A stretch of 47,652 nucleotides of DNA from Bacteroidota bacterium. GTDB taxonomy: Bacteria; Bacteroidota; Bacteroidia; Palsa-948. Each line of letters opens with the position of its first letter. Position 1 is the first letter of the stretch. The stretch lies in assembly GCA_003164895.1 (NCBI GenBank), contig PLUL01000075.1, positions 1-47,652 on the forward strand, written 5' to 3'. Position numbers and translations under genes: made by a program. Positions 25,649 through 34,988 of the stretch are shown here, piece after piece. Below the pieces are notes generated by a model, which searched no databases, was not told where the DNA came from, and saw only the letters and a program-made list of their open reading frames with translations.

Positions 25649-27409
25649 ATGAACAACGAAGAAAAAAAAGCAAGCGACAAGACATCGGAATTCTTAAAAG
25701 AAATGGCGGAAGCCGGTCAGAAAATGACAAAAGCATACATGGAAAGTTTGCCGGGGCTGATTGATTCAACCAAAGGAATTGCAGAAACATGGAACGCTTT
25801 CAGCAAGAGCATTGCTTCTAATCCTGATAAATCGGTACCGGATATTCAGAATAATTATTTTGATTTTTATAAAAAACAAATGGAGTTGTGGCAGCAAATC
25901 AACGTTCACATCAAAGAAGGAAAAACTCCTATGCCACCCAATGGCGACAAGCGATTTAAAGCTCCTGAGTGGAATGAAGCGCCATATTATTTTTATTTCA
26001 TCAAGCAAAGTTATATTATGGCTTCTGAATTGATAAATAATATTGTTGCACAATCGGATATTGACGAAAAAACAAAAAAGAAACTTAAATTTTACACACA
26101 GCTTTTTATTGACACTTTGTCTCCAGCAAATTTTATTGCCACCAATCCCGAAGTGATAAAATTAGCGCAGCAAACAAACGGAGAAAGTTTAAAGAAAGGA
26201 TTTTCAAATCTTCTCAACGATATTAAACTTGGAAGAATCAGCCAAACGGATTTTTCTGCTTTTGAAGTAGGAAGAAATCTTGCCATCACTCCCGGAAGTG
26301 TAATTTTTGAAAATGAAATTCTGCAACTCATCCAATATAAACCGACTACTAAAAAAGTAAATACAATTCCGTTACTGATTGTTCCGCCATTTATCAATCG
26401 CTATTATATTTTGGATTTAGAACAGCACAACTCGTTTGCAAAATTTGCTGTGGAACAGGGTAATACTACGTTTATGATTTCGTGGAAAGTTCCTAAAGGC
26501 GAAATGGGGAAATTAAGTTTTGATGATTATATTCAAAAAGGAATCATGGATACCATCGAAGTGGTTCGTGAAATCTCAGGAGAACAAAAAATAAATGCAC
26601 TCGGTTATTGCATCGGCGGAACTTTGCTCGGCACAACGGCTGCGATTTTTGCTTCTAAAAAAACAAATGTTCTCAATTCGCTTTCTTTCCTTGCTTCGAT
26701 GCACGACTTTTCTGATTTCGGCGATATGAGCGCGATGCTTGATATGCAGACAGTTGAAAAATTAGAAAAAGAAATTGGCAATGGTGTACTTAATGGAAAT
26801 GATATGGGTGGTGCTTTTGCTATGATTCGAAGTAACGATATGATCTGGAGTTATGTGGTAAATAATTATTTAAAAGGTAATTCTCCTGCGCCAATGTCGC
26901 TCATGTATTGGACAAATGACGGCACTAATCTGGCAGGAAACATGTATATGTATTACCTGAGAAATATGATTGTCGGAAATCAATTAAGTAAAAAGAATGG
27001 ATTGACAATTTGCAAAACTCCTGTTGATTTCAGCAAAATAAAAACTCCTTGTTTTATTTTAGGAACAGCGTTAGACCATATTTCTCCTTGCCATACCGTG
27101 TTTACGACTACCCGACTTGTTGGCGGAAAAGTGGATTTTGTTTTAGGAGAATCAGGTCATGTGAATGGTGTGGTAAATCCTCCTTCTGAAAATAATAAAT
27201 ACGGATATTTCATCAATGGAAAACTCGGAAAAGATTTAGCGCATTTTAAAGAAACAGCCGAGTATCATAAAGAAAGCTGGTGGATTAATTGGGCTAAATG
27301 GCTGAAACCGCAATCGGGAAAACAAATTAACGCGCCTGCAAAACCCGGAAATAAAAAATACAAAGTAATTGAAGCGGCACCCGGAAGATTTGTAAAAGAG
27401 CCGATGTAA
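25649..27409 (+). CDS. phaC: Polyhydroxyalkanoate synthase, class I type (PhaC)
   Basis: A 586-residue alpha/beta-hydrolase-fold enzyme that polymerises hydroxyacyl-CoA into polyester. The lipase-like box ALGYCIGGTLL carries the catalytic Cys at 321; the Asp is at 476 (GTALDHISP) and the His at 504 (GESGHVNGV), all close to the positions in class I synthases. The N-terminal region (about 1-200) is the PhaC_N type, with LGISPxx-like features less clear. The C-terminus, with ESWWINWAKWLKP then IEAAPGRFVKEP, is typical of class I. No PhaE or PhaR subunit is adjacent, which fits a single-subunit enzyme. Phasins lie upstream and a reductase downstream. PHA synthesis genes are uncommon in Bacteroidota. 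Confidence 0.95.
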   Translation: MNNEEKKASDKTSEFLKEMAEAGQKMTKAYMESLPGLIDSTKGIAETWNAFSKSIASNPDKSVPDIQNNYFDFYKKQMELWQQINVHIKEGKTPMPPNGDKRFKAPEWNEAPYYFYFIKQSYIMASELINNIVAQSDIDEKTKKKLKFYTQLFIDTLSPANFIATNPEVIKLAQQTNGESLKKGFSNLLNDIKLGRISQTDFSAFEVGRNLAITPGSVIFENEILQLIQYKPTTKKVNTIPLLIVPPFINRYYILDLEQHNSFAKFAVEQGNTTFMISWKVPKGEMGKLSFDDYIQKGIMDTIEVVREISGEQKINALGYCIGGTLLGTTAAIFASKKTNVLNSLSFLASMHDFSDFGDMSAMLDMQTVEKLEKEIGNGVLNGNDMGGAFAMIRSNDMIWSYVVNNYLKGNSPAPMSLMYWTNDGTNLAGNMYMYYLRNMIVGNQLSKKNGLTICKTPVDFSKIKTPCFILGTALDHISPCHTVFTTTRLVGGKVDFVLGESGHVNGVVNPPSENNKYGYFINGKLGKDLAHFKETAEYHKESWWINWAKWLKPQSGKQINAPAKPGNKKYKVIEAAPGRFVKEPM

Positions 27410-27484
27410 GAACATGCGGAATGTCATGATTTATGGTTAGTGATTTTGTTAATAGATTGATAGAATTGAATTCGTTTTAATATT

Positions 27485-27492
27485 TATTTTTG
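27485..27492 (+). promoter_or_regulatory. Candidate -7 element upstream of phaB
   Basis: TATTTTTG (27485-27492) fits TAnnTTTG, with a TTG at 27466-27468 giving a 16-bp spacer. The leader to the ATG at 27536 would be about 37 nt. It suggests phaB can be transcribed apart from phaC. Confidence 0.4.
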
Positions 27493-27535
27493 GTTTTTCT
27501 GAAAACACTTTTACGTTAAAAATCTCAGATAATTT

Positions 27536-28303
27536 ATGAGGGAAAAAAATAATAAAGTTGCGCTGGTTACCGGGGGTACTGGCGGAATGGGAACTGCTAT
27601 TTGTGAACGCTTGTATAAAGACGGATATTCGGTAGTTGCCAACTACCGGAATTTCACTACTGCAATGAAATGGCGCGAAATGGCAAAAAAATGGCGCGAT
27701 GACCAGTTGCAAATGGGTATTGATGTAAAAATTGTTCAAGGCGATGTTACTAATTATCAGTCTTCAACTATAATGATAAAAAAAATTGAAGACGAAGTAG
27801 GTCCTGTGGATGTGCTGGTGAACAATGTTGGTATTTCGCGTGATGCTACCATTAGAAAAATGACTCCCGAACAATGGTATGAAGTAATCAACACCAATTT
27901 GAACAGCGTTTTCATTTGCTCGCGATTGGTAATTAATCAAATGATAGAAAAAAAATGGGGACGTATCATTTGCATTTCATCTGTTAATGGACACAAAGGT
28001 TCTTTCGGCACAGCAAATTATTCCACTTCAAAAGCAGGTATGTATGGATTTGTTAAAACTGTTGCTGCAGAAGTTGTAAAATACGGCGTTACGGCAAATA
28101 CTATTTCTCCCGGATATACCGCCACTCCGCTTCTTACAGGAATTGCCCCTGAAGTAATGCAAAAAATTGTCGCTCAAATTCCATTAGGTCGTTTGGCAGA
28201 ACCGAGAGAAATTGCAGCTGCCGTTTCTTATCTCGCTTCCAATGATGCCGCCTTTATGACAGGTGCCGATATTTCTATTAATGGCGGGCAGTATATGTAT
28301 TAA
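27536..28303 (+). CDS. phaB: Acetoacetyl-CoA reductase (PhaB-like short-chain dehydrogenase)
   Basis: A 255-residue classical SDR. The nucleotide-binding loop is TGGTGGMG near the N-terminus, VNNVGISRD is the second signature, and the catalytic set is S149 (ISSVNG), Y162 and K166 (YSTSKAG). GISRDATIRKMT and ISSVNGHKGSFG are typical of PhaB and distinguish it from many FabG enzymes. PhaB reduces acetoacetyl-CoA to (R)-3-hydroxybutyryl-CoA with NADPH, the monomer used by PhaC. It lies 126 nt after phaC on the same strand. A FabG role is the main alternative. No beta-ketothiolase (phaA) is in the window, so acetoacetyl-CoA must come from elsewhere. Confidence 0.9.
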   Translation: MREKNNKVALVTGGTGGMGTAICERLYKDGYSVVANYRNFTTAMKWREMAKKWRDDQLQMGIDVKIVQGDVTNYQSSTIMIKKIEDEVGPVDVLVNNVGISRDATIRKMTPEQWYEVINTNLNSVFICSRLVINQMIEKKWGRIICISSVNGHKGSFGTANYSTSKAGMYGFVKTVAAEVVKYGVTANTISPGYTATPLLTGIAPEVMQKIVAQIPLGRLAEPREIAAAVSYLASNDAAFMTGADISINGGQYMY

Positions 28304-28319
28304 ACCTTTTGAGAGATTC

Positions 28320-28348
28320 TTGTCATTTAAATTTTCTTGCTATCTTGG
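28320..28348 (+). promoter_or_regulatory. Candidate promoter for the small membrane protein gene
   Basis: TTG (28320-28322), an 18-bp spacer and TATCTTGG (28341-28348; 7 of 8 to TATCTTTG with the TAnnTTTG pattern) lie just before the ATG at 28353. The message would be leaderless or almost so. Confidence 0.4.
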
Positions 28349-28352
28349 CATT

Positions 28353-28604
28353 ATGAAATTTAAAACTTCATATATTCTATTTGTTCTTCTCGGTTTTTTC
28401 TTTCTGTTTTTATTGACAGATTCGTCCTTCGCTCAATGCTCCATGTGTCAAAAAATTGCAACCGATGGAGCTAATTCAAAAGCTGTTGCCACCTCTCTCA
28501 ATCATGGCATTATTTATTTGCTCGCTTTGCCTTATTGTATGCTTGCATTTATTTTCCGCAAACAGATTATTGATTTTATGCGCGGATTGCGCACCAAAAA
28601 ATAA
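28353..28604 (+). CDS. Small membrane protein, Cys-rich near the N-terminus
   Basis: An 83-residue protein from the ATG at 28353. A hydrophobic signal or anchor (TSYILFVLLGFFFLFLLT) is followed by SSFAQCSMCQKIATDG, where the CSMC pair sits just after the predicted cleavage site. A second membrane helix (HGIIYLLALPYCMLAFIF) and a basic tail (RKQIIDFMRGLRTKK) complete it. A similar small CSMC protein seems common in Bacteroidota, from memory, but no function is known. The metH promoter begins inside its stop codon region. Confidence 0.72.
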   Translation: MKFKTSYILFVLLGFFFLFLLTDSSFAQCSMCQKIATDGANSKAVATSLNHGIIYLLALPYCMLAFIFRKQIIDFMRGLRTKK

Positions 28605-28638
28605 TTTTTTGCTTGTTTGTTCATCTTGTATATCTTTG
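28605..28638 (+). promoter_or_regulatory. Candidate metH promoter
   Basis: TTTTTTG (28605-28611), a 19-bp spacer and TATCTTTG (28631-28638) match the -33/-7 Bacteroidota consensus well. Transcription would start near 28645, about 12 nt before the riboswitch P1 stem. Confidence 0.65.
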
Positions 28639-28656
28639 CATCAGTTCTTTTAAATT

Positions 28657-28753
28657 ACTTATCGCGAAAGGTGGAGGGATACGCCCTAAGAAACCTTGAC
28701 AACCGCTCCGATACACATCGGAGAAAGGTGCCAAATCGTAAAAAAAGATAAGT
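28657..28753 (+). ncRNA. SAM-I (S-box) riboswitch aptamer
   Basis: The conserved S-box core is present in order: P1 strand CTTATC (28658-28663), GGAGGGATACGCCC, GAAACCTTGACAACC, a CTCCGAT/ATCGGAG hairpin, AAGGTGCCAAATC, and the closing P1 strand GATAAG (28747-28752). These elements match the S-adenosylmethionine aptamer of the RF00162 type. It lies directly upstream of metH, a methionine-synthesis gene, which is the expected target. Binding of SAM would turn the gene off. Confidence 0.9.
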
Positions 28754-28786
28754 CGGAGGTAATTGAAATAAAAAACAATTATATAT

Positions 28787-28820
28787 ATCCCTTCCGACAA
28801 AACGGAAGGGATTTTTTTTT
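28787..28820 (+). terminator. Riboswitch-controlled terminator upstream of metH
   Basis: ATCCCTTCCG (28787-28796) pairs perfectly with CGGAAGGGAT (28803-28812), followed by eight T (28813-28820). GTCGGA (28752-28757), next to the 3' strand of riboswitch P1, can instead pair with TCCGAC (28793-28798), so it can form an antiterminator. The metH ATG follows 5 nt after the T-tract. Confidence 0.85.
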
Positions 28821-28824
28821 GAAT

Positions 28825-31800
28825 ATGAATGACATACGGCAAATATTAAAGCAGCGCATCCTCGTCATTGATGGTGCAATGGGTACGATGATTCAGCAAC
28901 ACAAGTTGAGTGAAGCGGATTATCGCGGCTCACGTTTTAAAAATTCTCCTAACGATTTGAAGGGGAACAATGATCTGCTTGTCCTCACTCAACCTGACAT
29001 TATCAAAAATATTCATCTCGAATATTTAAAAGCGGGTGCCGATATTATTGAGACAAATACTTTCAACGCACAGCAAATATCTTTGGCTGATTACAAGATG
29101 GAAAATCTTGCTTATGAAATAAATTTTGAAGCAGCAAAGATTGCAAAGCAGGCGGTTAATGAGTTCGGAGGAAATATTCCAAAATGGGTTGCCGGTGCGC
29201 TTGGTCCAACAAATAAAACTCTTTCTCTTTCTCCGAATGTAAATGATCCCGGATACCGCGCAGTAACTTTTGATGAAGTAGTCGAAGCGTATTCTGAACA
29301 AATAAGAGGATTGATTGACGGAGGTGCAGATTTACTTTTGGTTGAAACAATTTTTGATACGCTCAATGCGAAGGCAGCTTTGTTTGCCATTCAAAATATT
29401 TTTGAAGAAAAGAGAATGGAACTACCTGTAATGGTTTCGGGAACTATTACCGATGCAAGCGGCAGAACATTGAGCGGACAAACCGTAGAAGCCTTTTTGA
29501 ATTCCATTTCTCACATGAATTTACTGAGCGTTGGTTTGAACTGTGCACTCGGCGCAAAGGAAATGAGACCGTACCTGGAAGAACTTTCTGCAAAAGCTCC
29601 GTTCTTCATTAGCGCATATCCGAATGCAGGATTACCAAATCAGTTTGGCGAGTATGATGAAACTCCGGAAACAATGTGTCATCAGATTGATGATTTTCTG
29701 GAACATGGTTTTCTGAATATCGTTGGCGGTTGCTGCGGAACAACACCCGATCACATTCGTCATATCGCAGAACATGCACATAAAACAAAACCGAGAGAAA
29801 TTCCAAAAGTTGAATCCTATCTTCGACTGAGTGGATTGGAAGCAGTTACCTATCGTCCCGATTCAAATTTCATGAATGTGGGAGAACGAACCAACGTTAC
29901 CGGCTCACGCAAGTTTGCTAAACTTATTGTTGACGGGAAGTACGATGAAGCACTTTCTGTCGCACGTGAACAGGTGGAAGGCGGTGCGCAGGTGATCGAC
30001 ATTTGCATGGATGAAGGAATGTTGGATGCGGTAGAGGCAATGACAAAATTCTGCAACCTCATCGCAGCTGAACCGGACATTTCCAAAGTTCCGATCATGC
30101 TCGACTCTTCTAAATTTTATGCGATCGAAGCCGGATTGAAATGCATCCAAGGAAAAGGAATTGTGAATTCCATTTCAATGAAAGAAGGCGAAGATATTTT
30201 TATTGAGCAGGCGAAGAAAGTAAAAAAATACGGAGCGGCTGTTATTGTGATGGCATTTGATAAAAACGGACAAGCCGATACCTACGAACGAAGAATTGAA
30301 GTTTGCGCGCGTGCGTACAAAATTCTCACAGAAGTAGTTAAATTCCCTCCACAGGATATAATTTTTGATCCGAATGTCTTCCCCATCGCAACAGGAATGG
30401 AAGAACACAGGAAGAACGCGATAAATTATTTCGAGGCGACTAAGTGGATCAAGAAAAATCTTCCTTTGGCAAAAGTGAGCGGCGGCGTAAGCAACGTTTC
30501 ATTTTCTTTTCGTGGAAATGATCATGTGCGCGAAGCGATTCACTCTGCATTTTTATATCATGGCATCAAAGCCGGGATGGACATGGGAATTGTAAATCCA
30601 TCGCAGCTTCAGGTGTATGATGAAATTCCGAAAGAACTTTTGAATTTAGTGGAAGATGTTCTTCTGGACAGGAACGATGAAGCAACCGAGCGACTAATTA
30701 ATTACGCAGAAAAAGTTAAAGGCGCTGGAAAACAAAAAGAAGTTAAAGACGAAGAGTGGCGCAGAGGAACTGTTGGTGAACGACTTACACATTCTCTCGT
30801 GAAAGGAGTTACCGATTATATTGAATTGGATGTGGAAGAAGCACGCAAAACTTTTCCAAAGGCATTGCATGTCATAGAAGGACCTCTGATGGACGGAATG
30901 AATGTGGTTGGAGATCTGTTCGGAAGCGGAAAGATGTTTTTGCCTCAGGTCGTGAAAAGTGCGCGCGTGATGAAAAAAGCGGTAGCCTACCTCGAACCGT
31001 ATTTGCAGGCAGAAAAAGTAGCAGGTGATGAAGGGAAATCTGCCGGAAAAATTTTATTGGCTACGGTAAAAGGCGATGTGCATGATATCGGAAAAAATAT
31101 TGTAGGCGTTGTACTTGCCTGCAACAACTACGAAGTGATCGATCTTGGCGTGATGGTGCCCTGCGAAAAAATTCTTGCTGCAGCTAAAAAAGAAAAAGTG
31201 GATATCATCGGCTTGAGTGGACTAATCACTCCTTCTCTTGACGAAATGGTGCATGTGGCAAAAGAAATGGAGCGTGAAGGATTTAACATTCCTCTGCTCA
31301 TTGGCGGAGCAACAACTTCCAAAGTTCATACAGCAGTAAAGATCGCTACAAATTACTCCCATTCTGTGGTACATGTGAACGATGCATCACGCAGTGTTCC
31401 GGTTGTTGGAAATTTAGTTTCGAGAACGTTGCACAAAGATTTCATGAAGAATGTTCATGAAGAATATGAGCGTCTACGTGAACAAAATAAAAAATCACAT
31501 GCGCAGAATATTTATTTATCTCTGGAAGAAGCGAGGAAAAATAAATTTATTCTTAGCGAATCTGCAATAACCGTAAAGCCATCTTTCATAGGCAACAAAG
31601 CTTTAAAAAATTATCCGCTGGAAGAAATTGCAAAGTTCATTGACTGGACTCCATTTTTTCATAGCTGGGAAATGAAAGGAACCTATCCTAAAATTCTCAG
31701 CGACACAACGCATGGAGCAGAAGCAAAAAAACTTTTTGACGATGCGCAAAAAATGCTGAAGAAGATCATTGACGGAAAATGGCTTCAGGCAAATGCAGTG

Positions 31801-32460
31801 ATCGGTTTTTACCCTGCACATTCTGAAACCGATGACATTATTTTGGGTGGTACGGATAATAAAATTACGCTTCATACTATCCGTCAACAAACAAAAAAAT
31901 CTGAAAAACAGAAAAACATTGCACTCGCTGATTTTATCAAACCTACAAATGATTATATAGGTGCATTTGCAGTTACAACCGGAATCGGCATAGAAAAAAA
32001 AATAGCAGAGTTTGCAAAAAATCACGATGATTATTCTTCCATCATGCTCAAAGCACTTACCGACCGTTTAGCAGAAGCATTTGCTGAACATCTTCATGCC
32101 AGAGTGAGAAAAGAATTCTGGGGATATGCAAAGGATGAAAATCTTTCACCCGAAGAAATTATTCAAGAGAAGTATTTAGGCATTCGTCCTGCGCCAGGTT
32201 ATCCTGCACAGCCCGATCATACAGAAAAGAAAACAATATTCAGTCTGCTTGAAGTTGAAAAGAATACAGGCATCACTCTTACCGACAGCATGGCAATGTT
32301 TCCTACCGCTGCCGTGAGCGGATTGTATTTCTCTCACCCAGAATCACATTATTTCGGAGTTGGAAAAATAAAAAAAGACCAGGTAGAAGATTATGCGAAA
32401 CGCAAAGGCTTTACCTTACAGGAAATGGAACGCTGGCTGGGACCAATACTTGCCTATTAA
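28825..32460 (+). CDS. metH: Cobalamin-dependent methionine synthase MetH
   Basis: A 1211-residue enzyme with all four modules. The homocysteine domain has zinc Cys C240 (GLNCALG) and C303/C304 (GGCCGTTP). The folate domain has [14 protein letters not shown]. The B12-binding domain has [10 protein letters not shown] with the cobalt ligand H753. The reactivation domain has [15 protein letters not shown] for SAM binding. It transfers the methyl group of methyl-THF to homocysteine. The start is the ATG at 28825: the frame stays open upstream, but that part lies in the riboswitch and its terminator. The ATG gives the usual N-terminus ([20 protein letters not shown]). The stop overlaps the stop of the convergent pirin gene. 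Confidence 0.97.
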   Translation: MNDIRQILKQRILVIDGAMGTMIQQHKLSEADYRGSRFKNSPNDLKGNNDLLVLTQPDIIKNIHLEYLKAGADIIETNTFNAQQISLADYKMENLAYEINFEAAKIAKQAVNEFGGNIPKWVAGALGPTNKTLSLSPNVNDPGYRAVTFDEVVEAYSEQIRGLIDGGADLLLVETIFDTLNAKAALFAIQNIFEEKRMELPVMVSGTITDASGRTLSGQTVEAFLNSISHMNLLSVGLNCALGAKEMRPYLEELSAKAPFFISAYPNAGLPNQFGEYDETPETMCHQIDDFLEHGFLNIVGGCCGTTPDHIRHIAEHAHKTKPREIPKVESYLRLSGLEAVTYRPDSNFMNVGERTNVTGSRKFAKLIVDGKYDEALSVAREQVEGGAQVIDICMDEGMLDAVEAMTKFCNLIAAEPDISKVPIMLDSSKFYAIEAGLKCIQGKGIVNSISMKEGEDIFIEQAKKVKKYGAAVIVMAFDKNGQADTYERRIEVCARAYKILTEVVKFPPQDIIFDPNVFPIATGMEEHRKNAINYFEATKWIKKNLPLAKVSGGVSNVSFSFRGNDHVREAIHSAFLYHGIKAGMDMGIVNPSQLQVYDEIPKELLNLVEDVLLDRNDEATERLINYAEKVKGAGKQKEVKDEEWRRGTVGERLTHSLVKGVTDYIELDVEEARKTFPKALHVIEGPLMDGMNVVGDLFGSGKMFLPQVVKSARVMKKAVAYLEPYLQAEKVAGDEGKSAGKILLATVKGDVHDIGKNIVGVVLACNNYEVIDLGVMVPCEKILAAAKKEKVDIIGLSGLITPSLDEMVHVAKEMEREGFNIPLLIGGATTSKVHTAVKIATNYSHSVVHVNDASRSVPVVGNLVSRTLHKDFMKNVHEEYERLREQNKKSHAQNIYLSLEEARKNKFILSESAITVKPSFIGNKALKNYPLEEIAKFIDWTPFFHSWEMKGTYPKILSDTTHGAEAKKLFDDAQKMLKKIIDGKWLQANAVIGFYPAHSETDDIILGGTDNKITLHTIRQQTKKSEKQKNIALADFIKPTNDYIGAFAVTTGIGIEKKIAEFAKNHDDYSSIMLKALTDRLAEAFAEHLHARVRKEFWGYAKDENLSPEEIIQEKYLGIRPAPGYPAQPDHTEKKTIFSLLEVEKNTGITLTDSMAMFPTAAVSGLYFSHPESHYFGVGKIKKDQVEDYAKRKGFTLQEMERWLGPILAY

Positions 32461-33167
32461 TTCATCGGCACATCAATCACCAAAATTTCAACGTCAGAAT
32501 TTGCTTTGATCGAAAATTTATCTGTATCGTAAATTCCAATAGCATCGCGTCTTGATAATTTCTGTCCACTAATTTCAATTTCTCCTTCTATCACCATCAG
32601 ATAAACACCGTTTCCCTTGTGTTTGATGGAATAGTCAGCGGTTTTTCCTTTCTCGAAATCTCCGAGCGAAAAAAACGCATCCTGATTGATCCACATGGTC
32701 TTTTCGGATTTCTCTGGAGCAACAATAAGCTGGAATTTATTTATTCGGTCTTCGTGATTGAATTTAATCTGTTCGTATCGCGGAGCAATATTCTTCACTT
32801 TCGGAAAAACCCATATCTGAAAAAGTTTTGTCTCCTCGGTCTTTGAGCCGTTGTATTCTGAATGCTGCAACCCACTACCGGCACTCATCGCCTGTATCTC
32901 ACCGGGTTTTATCTGCCCGATGTTTCCCATTGAATCTTTATGTTCAAGAATTCCTTTCAACGGAATTGTAACGATCTCCATGTTATCGTGCGGATGTGTG
33001 CCGAAACCCATCCCGGGAGCAATGGTATCATCGTTCAACACGCGGAGCAAACCAAAATGAACTTTAGTTTCATCGTGCCAACTGGCAAATGAAAATGAAT
33101 GATACGCATTTAGCCAGCCGTGATTTGCATGACCTCGCTCGTTTGCAGGGTGAAAAATTGTTTTCAT
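32457..33167 (-). CDS. Pirin family protein
   Basis: A 236-residue bicupin. The N-terminal [20 protein letters not shown], then [18 protein letters not shown] and [15 protein letters not shown] give the pirin metal-site His and the conserved glycine motifs. Bacterial pirins of this YhhW type can act as quercetin dioxygenases or as redox-linked regulators. It starts 1 nt before the dioxygenase stop (33169), so the two are in one minus-strand unit. It fits with a quinone- or oxidant-linked set; the exact substrate is not clear. Confidence 0.92.
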   Translation of the reverse strand: MKTIFHPANERGHANHGWLNAYHSFSFASWHDETKVHFGLLRVLNDDTIAPGMGFGTHPHDNMEIVTIPLKGILEHKDSMGNIGQIKPGEIQAMSAGSGLQHSEYNGSKTEETKLFQIWVFPKVKNIAPRYEQIKFNHEDRINKFQLIVAPEKSEKTMWINQDAFFSLGDFEKGKTADYSIKHKGNGVYLMVIEGEIEISGQKLSRRDAIGIYDTDKFSIKANSDVEILVIDVPMN

Positions 33168-33168
33168 A

Positions 33169-34035
33169 TTATTGAATTATTAATGAACGCATACTCATAG
33201 AACCCATTTCACATTTTTCGTTGAAGTAAGAAATAGTTTCATTTTTCTCCTGCAATGCAAGAGAATATAAAAGCGGCAGGTAATGATCGTTTGTGGGAAC
33301 AGCAAGTTGTGCAATCCTTCCAAGTTTATCATAATTGATGACGGCTGAATGATCGCGTTCGTCAATTAACTTCTTAATCTTTTCGTCAAACTCAATTGCC
33401 CAGTCGTATGCTTTTCCACCCCAATCAATCATGCCAAGATTGTGAACAATATTTCCGCTCCCGATTATCATCACGCCTTTTTTCCTGAGCGCAGTTAGTT
33501 CCTTAGACAGATCATAATGATATTGTGGCGGCTGAGAATAATCAATGCTCAATTGAAATACCGGAATATCAGCATTGGGAAACATGGGCAAAAGAACGCT
33601 CCATGTCCCATGATCAAGTCCCCACTCAAAATCGGATTGAACTTTTGTTTTAGTAATTAACATTTGAGTTTCTTTCGCAAATTCAGGAGAACCATTCACC
33701 GGATATTGCACATCAAATAATTCCTGAGGAAAACCTCCAAAATCATGAATGATTTTTGGTTTTTCCATCGCTGTAACTTGCGTTCCTTTTGTAAGCCAGT
33801 GCGCAGACACACAAAGAATTGCTTTGGGTCTTGGTAAAGTTTTTCCAAGTTCTGCCCATTTGTTATGGTAATCGTTTTTTTCGATTGCATTCATTGGATT
33901 TCCATGACCGACAAAAAGAACAGGCATAATTTCATTAGCAAATTTTTGATTGCTGAAAGATTTCATAAATGAATTAAGTGTAACCATAGCAGTAGTTCCG
34001 ATGACGGAGTTGATTATAAATTTTCTCCTGTCCAT
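33169..34035 (-). CDS. ygiD: 4,5-DOPA dioxygenase-type extradiol dioxygenase (LigB/YgiD family)
   Basis: A 288-residue protein. Zinc/iron ligands are in VLFVGHGNPMNAIEKN, LCVSAHW and NDHYLPLLY, and the family signature GSGNIVHNLGMIDWG is present. YgiD-type enzymes cleave catechols such as DOPA. The first 25 residues (DRRKFIINSVIGTTAMVTLN) resemble a Tat-like or lipid-less signal, with an RR pair, which is unusual for E. coli YgiD. The protein may be exported or membrane-anchored. A terminator-like hairpin lies 6 nt upstream of its start, and the pirin gene follows at once. Confidence 0.88.
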   Translation of the reverse strand: MDRRKFIINSVIGTTAMVTLNSFMKSFSNQKFANEIMPVLFVGHGNPMNAIEKNDYHNKWAELGKTLPRPKAILCVSAHWLTKGTQVTAMEKPKIIHDFGGFPQELFDVQYPVNGSPEFAKETQMLITKTKVQSDFEWGLDHGTWSVLLPMFPNADIPVFQLSIDYSQPPQYHYDLSKELTALRKKGVMIIGSGNIVHNLGMIDWGGKAYDWAIEFDEKIKKLIDERDHSAVINYDKLGRIAQLAVPTNDHYLPLLYSLALQEKNETISYFNEKCEMGSMSMRSLIIQ

Positions 34036-34040
34036 AAATT

Positions 34041-34070
34041 AAAAACCCCCTCCTTTTGGAGAGGGTTTTT
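34041..34070 (-). terminator. Intrinsic terminator or attenuator between CDGSH gene and ygiD
   Basis: AAAAACCCCCTCC (34041-34053) pairs with GGAGAGGGTTTTT (34058-34070) with one mismatch and a TTTT loop. Read on the minus strand it ends in a T-rich tract 5-6 nt before the ygiD ATG at 34035, and it lies 13 nt after the CDGSH stop. It may partly end the yceI/CDGSH message. Confidence 0.75.
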
Positions 34071-34083
34071 TCATAACTAACTA

Positions 34084-34269
34084 TTAACCAACAAAATTAT
34101 TTTTCTTGTGAGCACCATCACAGTATGGTTTGTTTGTCGAATGCCCACAACGACATAAGAAGGATTTTTGCTCTTTTACTTCATTTGCACCGTCAGCTTT
34201 TGTTACTGAAATTGTGCCTTCAACCATTAATGGTCCGTTAGGAATGACTGTTACTTTTGTGTTTTCCAT
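34084..34269 (-). CDS. CDGSH iron-sulfur domain protein
   Basis: A 61-residue single-domain protein. C39, C41, C50 and H54 (CRCGHSTNKPYCDGAH) match the 3Cys-1His [2Fe-2S] ligands of the mitoNEET/CDGSH family, with the exact family spacing. No membrane helix is present, so it should be cytoplasmic. These proteins take part in redox sensing or Fe-S transfer. It follows the YceI gene by 29 nt and precedes the dioxygenase gene; they are likely cotranscribed. Confidence 0.93.
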   Translation of the reverse strand: MENTKVTVIPNGPLMVEGTISVTKADGANEVKEQKSFLCRCGHSTNKPYCDGAHKKNNFVG

Positions 34270-34298
34270 AGTTTATTGTGTTTTTATTAATTGATTTA

Positions 34299-34904
34299 TT
34301 ATTTTACTGCAACTACATTAAATTTCACTATAAACTCATCGTAAATAAGTTTATCTCCAATCTCAGGAAAAAATGATTTCGAACCATACTTAATATCAAA
34401 CTTAGAACGATCAATTGTAGCAGTACCAACGCAGGCAACTTTGCCTTCAGCCATTTTTATCACTGCATCAAAAGAGATTTCGTTTGTTTTGTCTTTGATG
34501 GTAAGATTGCCTTTCACTGTATGTGTATAACCACCTTCTTTAGCTTCTTTAATCGGTGTCACGGAAGTAATTACAAATTTCGCTTTCGGAAATTTTTGTG
34601 CATCAAAAAAATCAGCTGACTTCAAATGTCCTTCAAGTTTTGTTTTATAGGATGGATCCGTCAAATCTTTATCAGTAAGTGAATTCATATCAATTTCAAA
34701 AGTTCCGCCAGTAACAGCATCTTTATTAATTATTATTTCTCCTGACGATAACATAATCGTTCCGTTATGTTCTCCTTTGAGTTTTTTTCCATTCCATTCC
34801 AATGAACTTAATTTGGTGTCGGCTTTGTAAGTTTCTTCTTTCATTTTAAATGAAGCAAGAGCAATAAATCCGATTACTGCGGTAATAAGAATTGTTTTTT
34901 TCAT
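34299..34904 (-). CDS. YceI family periplasmic protein
   Basis: A 201-residue exported protein with a signal peptide (MKKTILITAVIGFIALASF). The YceI lipocalin-like barrel is seen in TKLSSLEWNGKKLKGEHNG near the N-terminus, IDMNSLTDKDLTDPSYKTKL with GHLKSADFFDAQKFPKAKF, and LTIKDKTNEISFDAVI. YceI proteins bind isoprenoid quinones or similar lipids in the periplasm. A 25-bp operator-like site lies 49 nt upstream (34953-34977) and resembles the one before marR. It heads the yceI-CDGSH-ygiD-pirin series. Confidence 0.92.
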   Translation of the reverse strand: MKKTILITAVIGFIALASFKMKEETYKADTKLSSLEWNGKKLKGEHNGTIMLSSGEIIINKDAVTGGTFEIDMNSLTDKDLTDPSYKTKLEGHLKSADFFDAQKFPKAKFVITSVTPIKEAKEGGYTHTVKGNLTIKDKTNEISFDAVIKMAEGKVACVGTATIDRSKFDIKYGSKSFFPEIGDKLIYDEFIVKFNVVAVK

Positions 34905-34952
34905 AGTGTTTAGTTTTAGGTTTAAAGACTTATTATTGTTATTTAGTTTTAT

Positions 34953-34977
34953 ACATTTAATGTCTATACATATATTA
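34953..34977 (-). promoter_or_regulatory. Candidate MarR operator upstream of yceI
   Basis: The 25-bp site at 34953-34977 has 22 of 25 identities with the one at 35458-35482 upstream of marR. Its core ATGTCTATACAT is a near-palindrome with one mismatched pair. It lies 49 bp upstream of the yceI ATG, in the likely promoter zone. Confidence 0.6.
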
Positions 34978-34988
34978 ATTCAAAAAAA

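Noticed and set aside
28696-28824. Upstream extension of MetH from a TTG
   Set aside because: It overlaps the SAM riboswitch and its terminator, and the usual MetH N-terminus begins at 28825.
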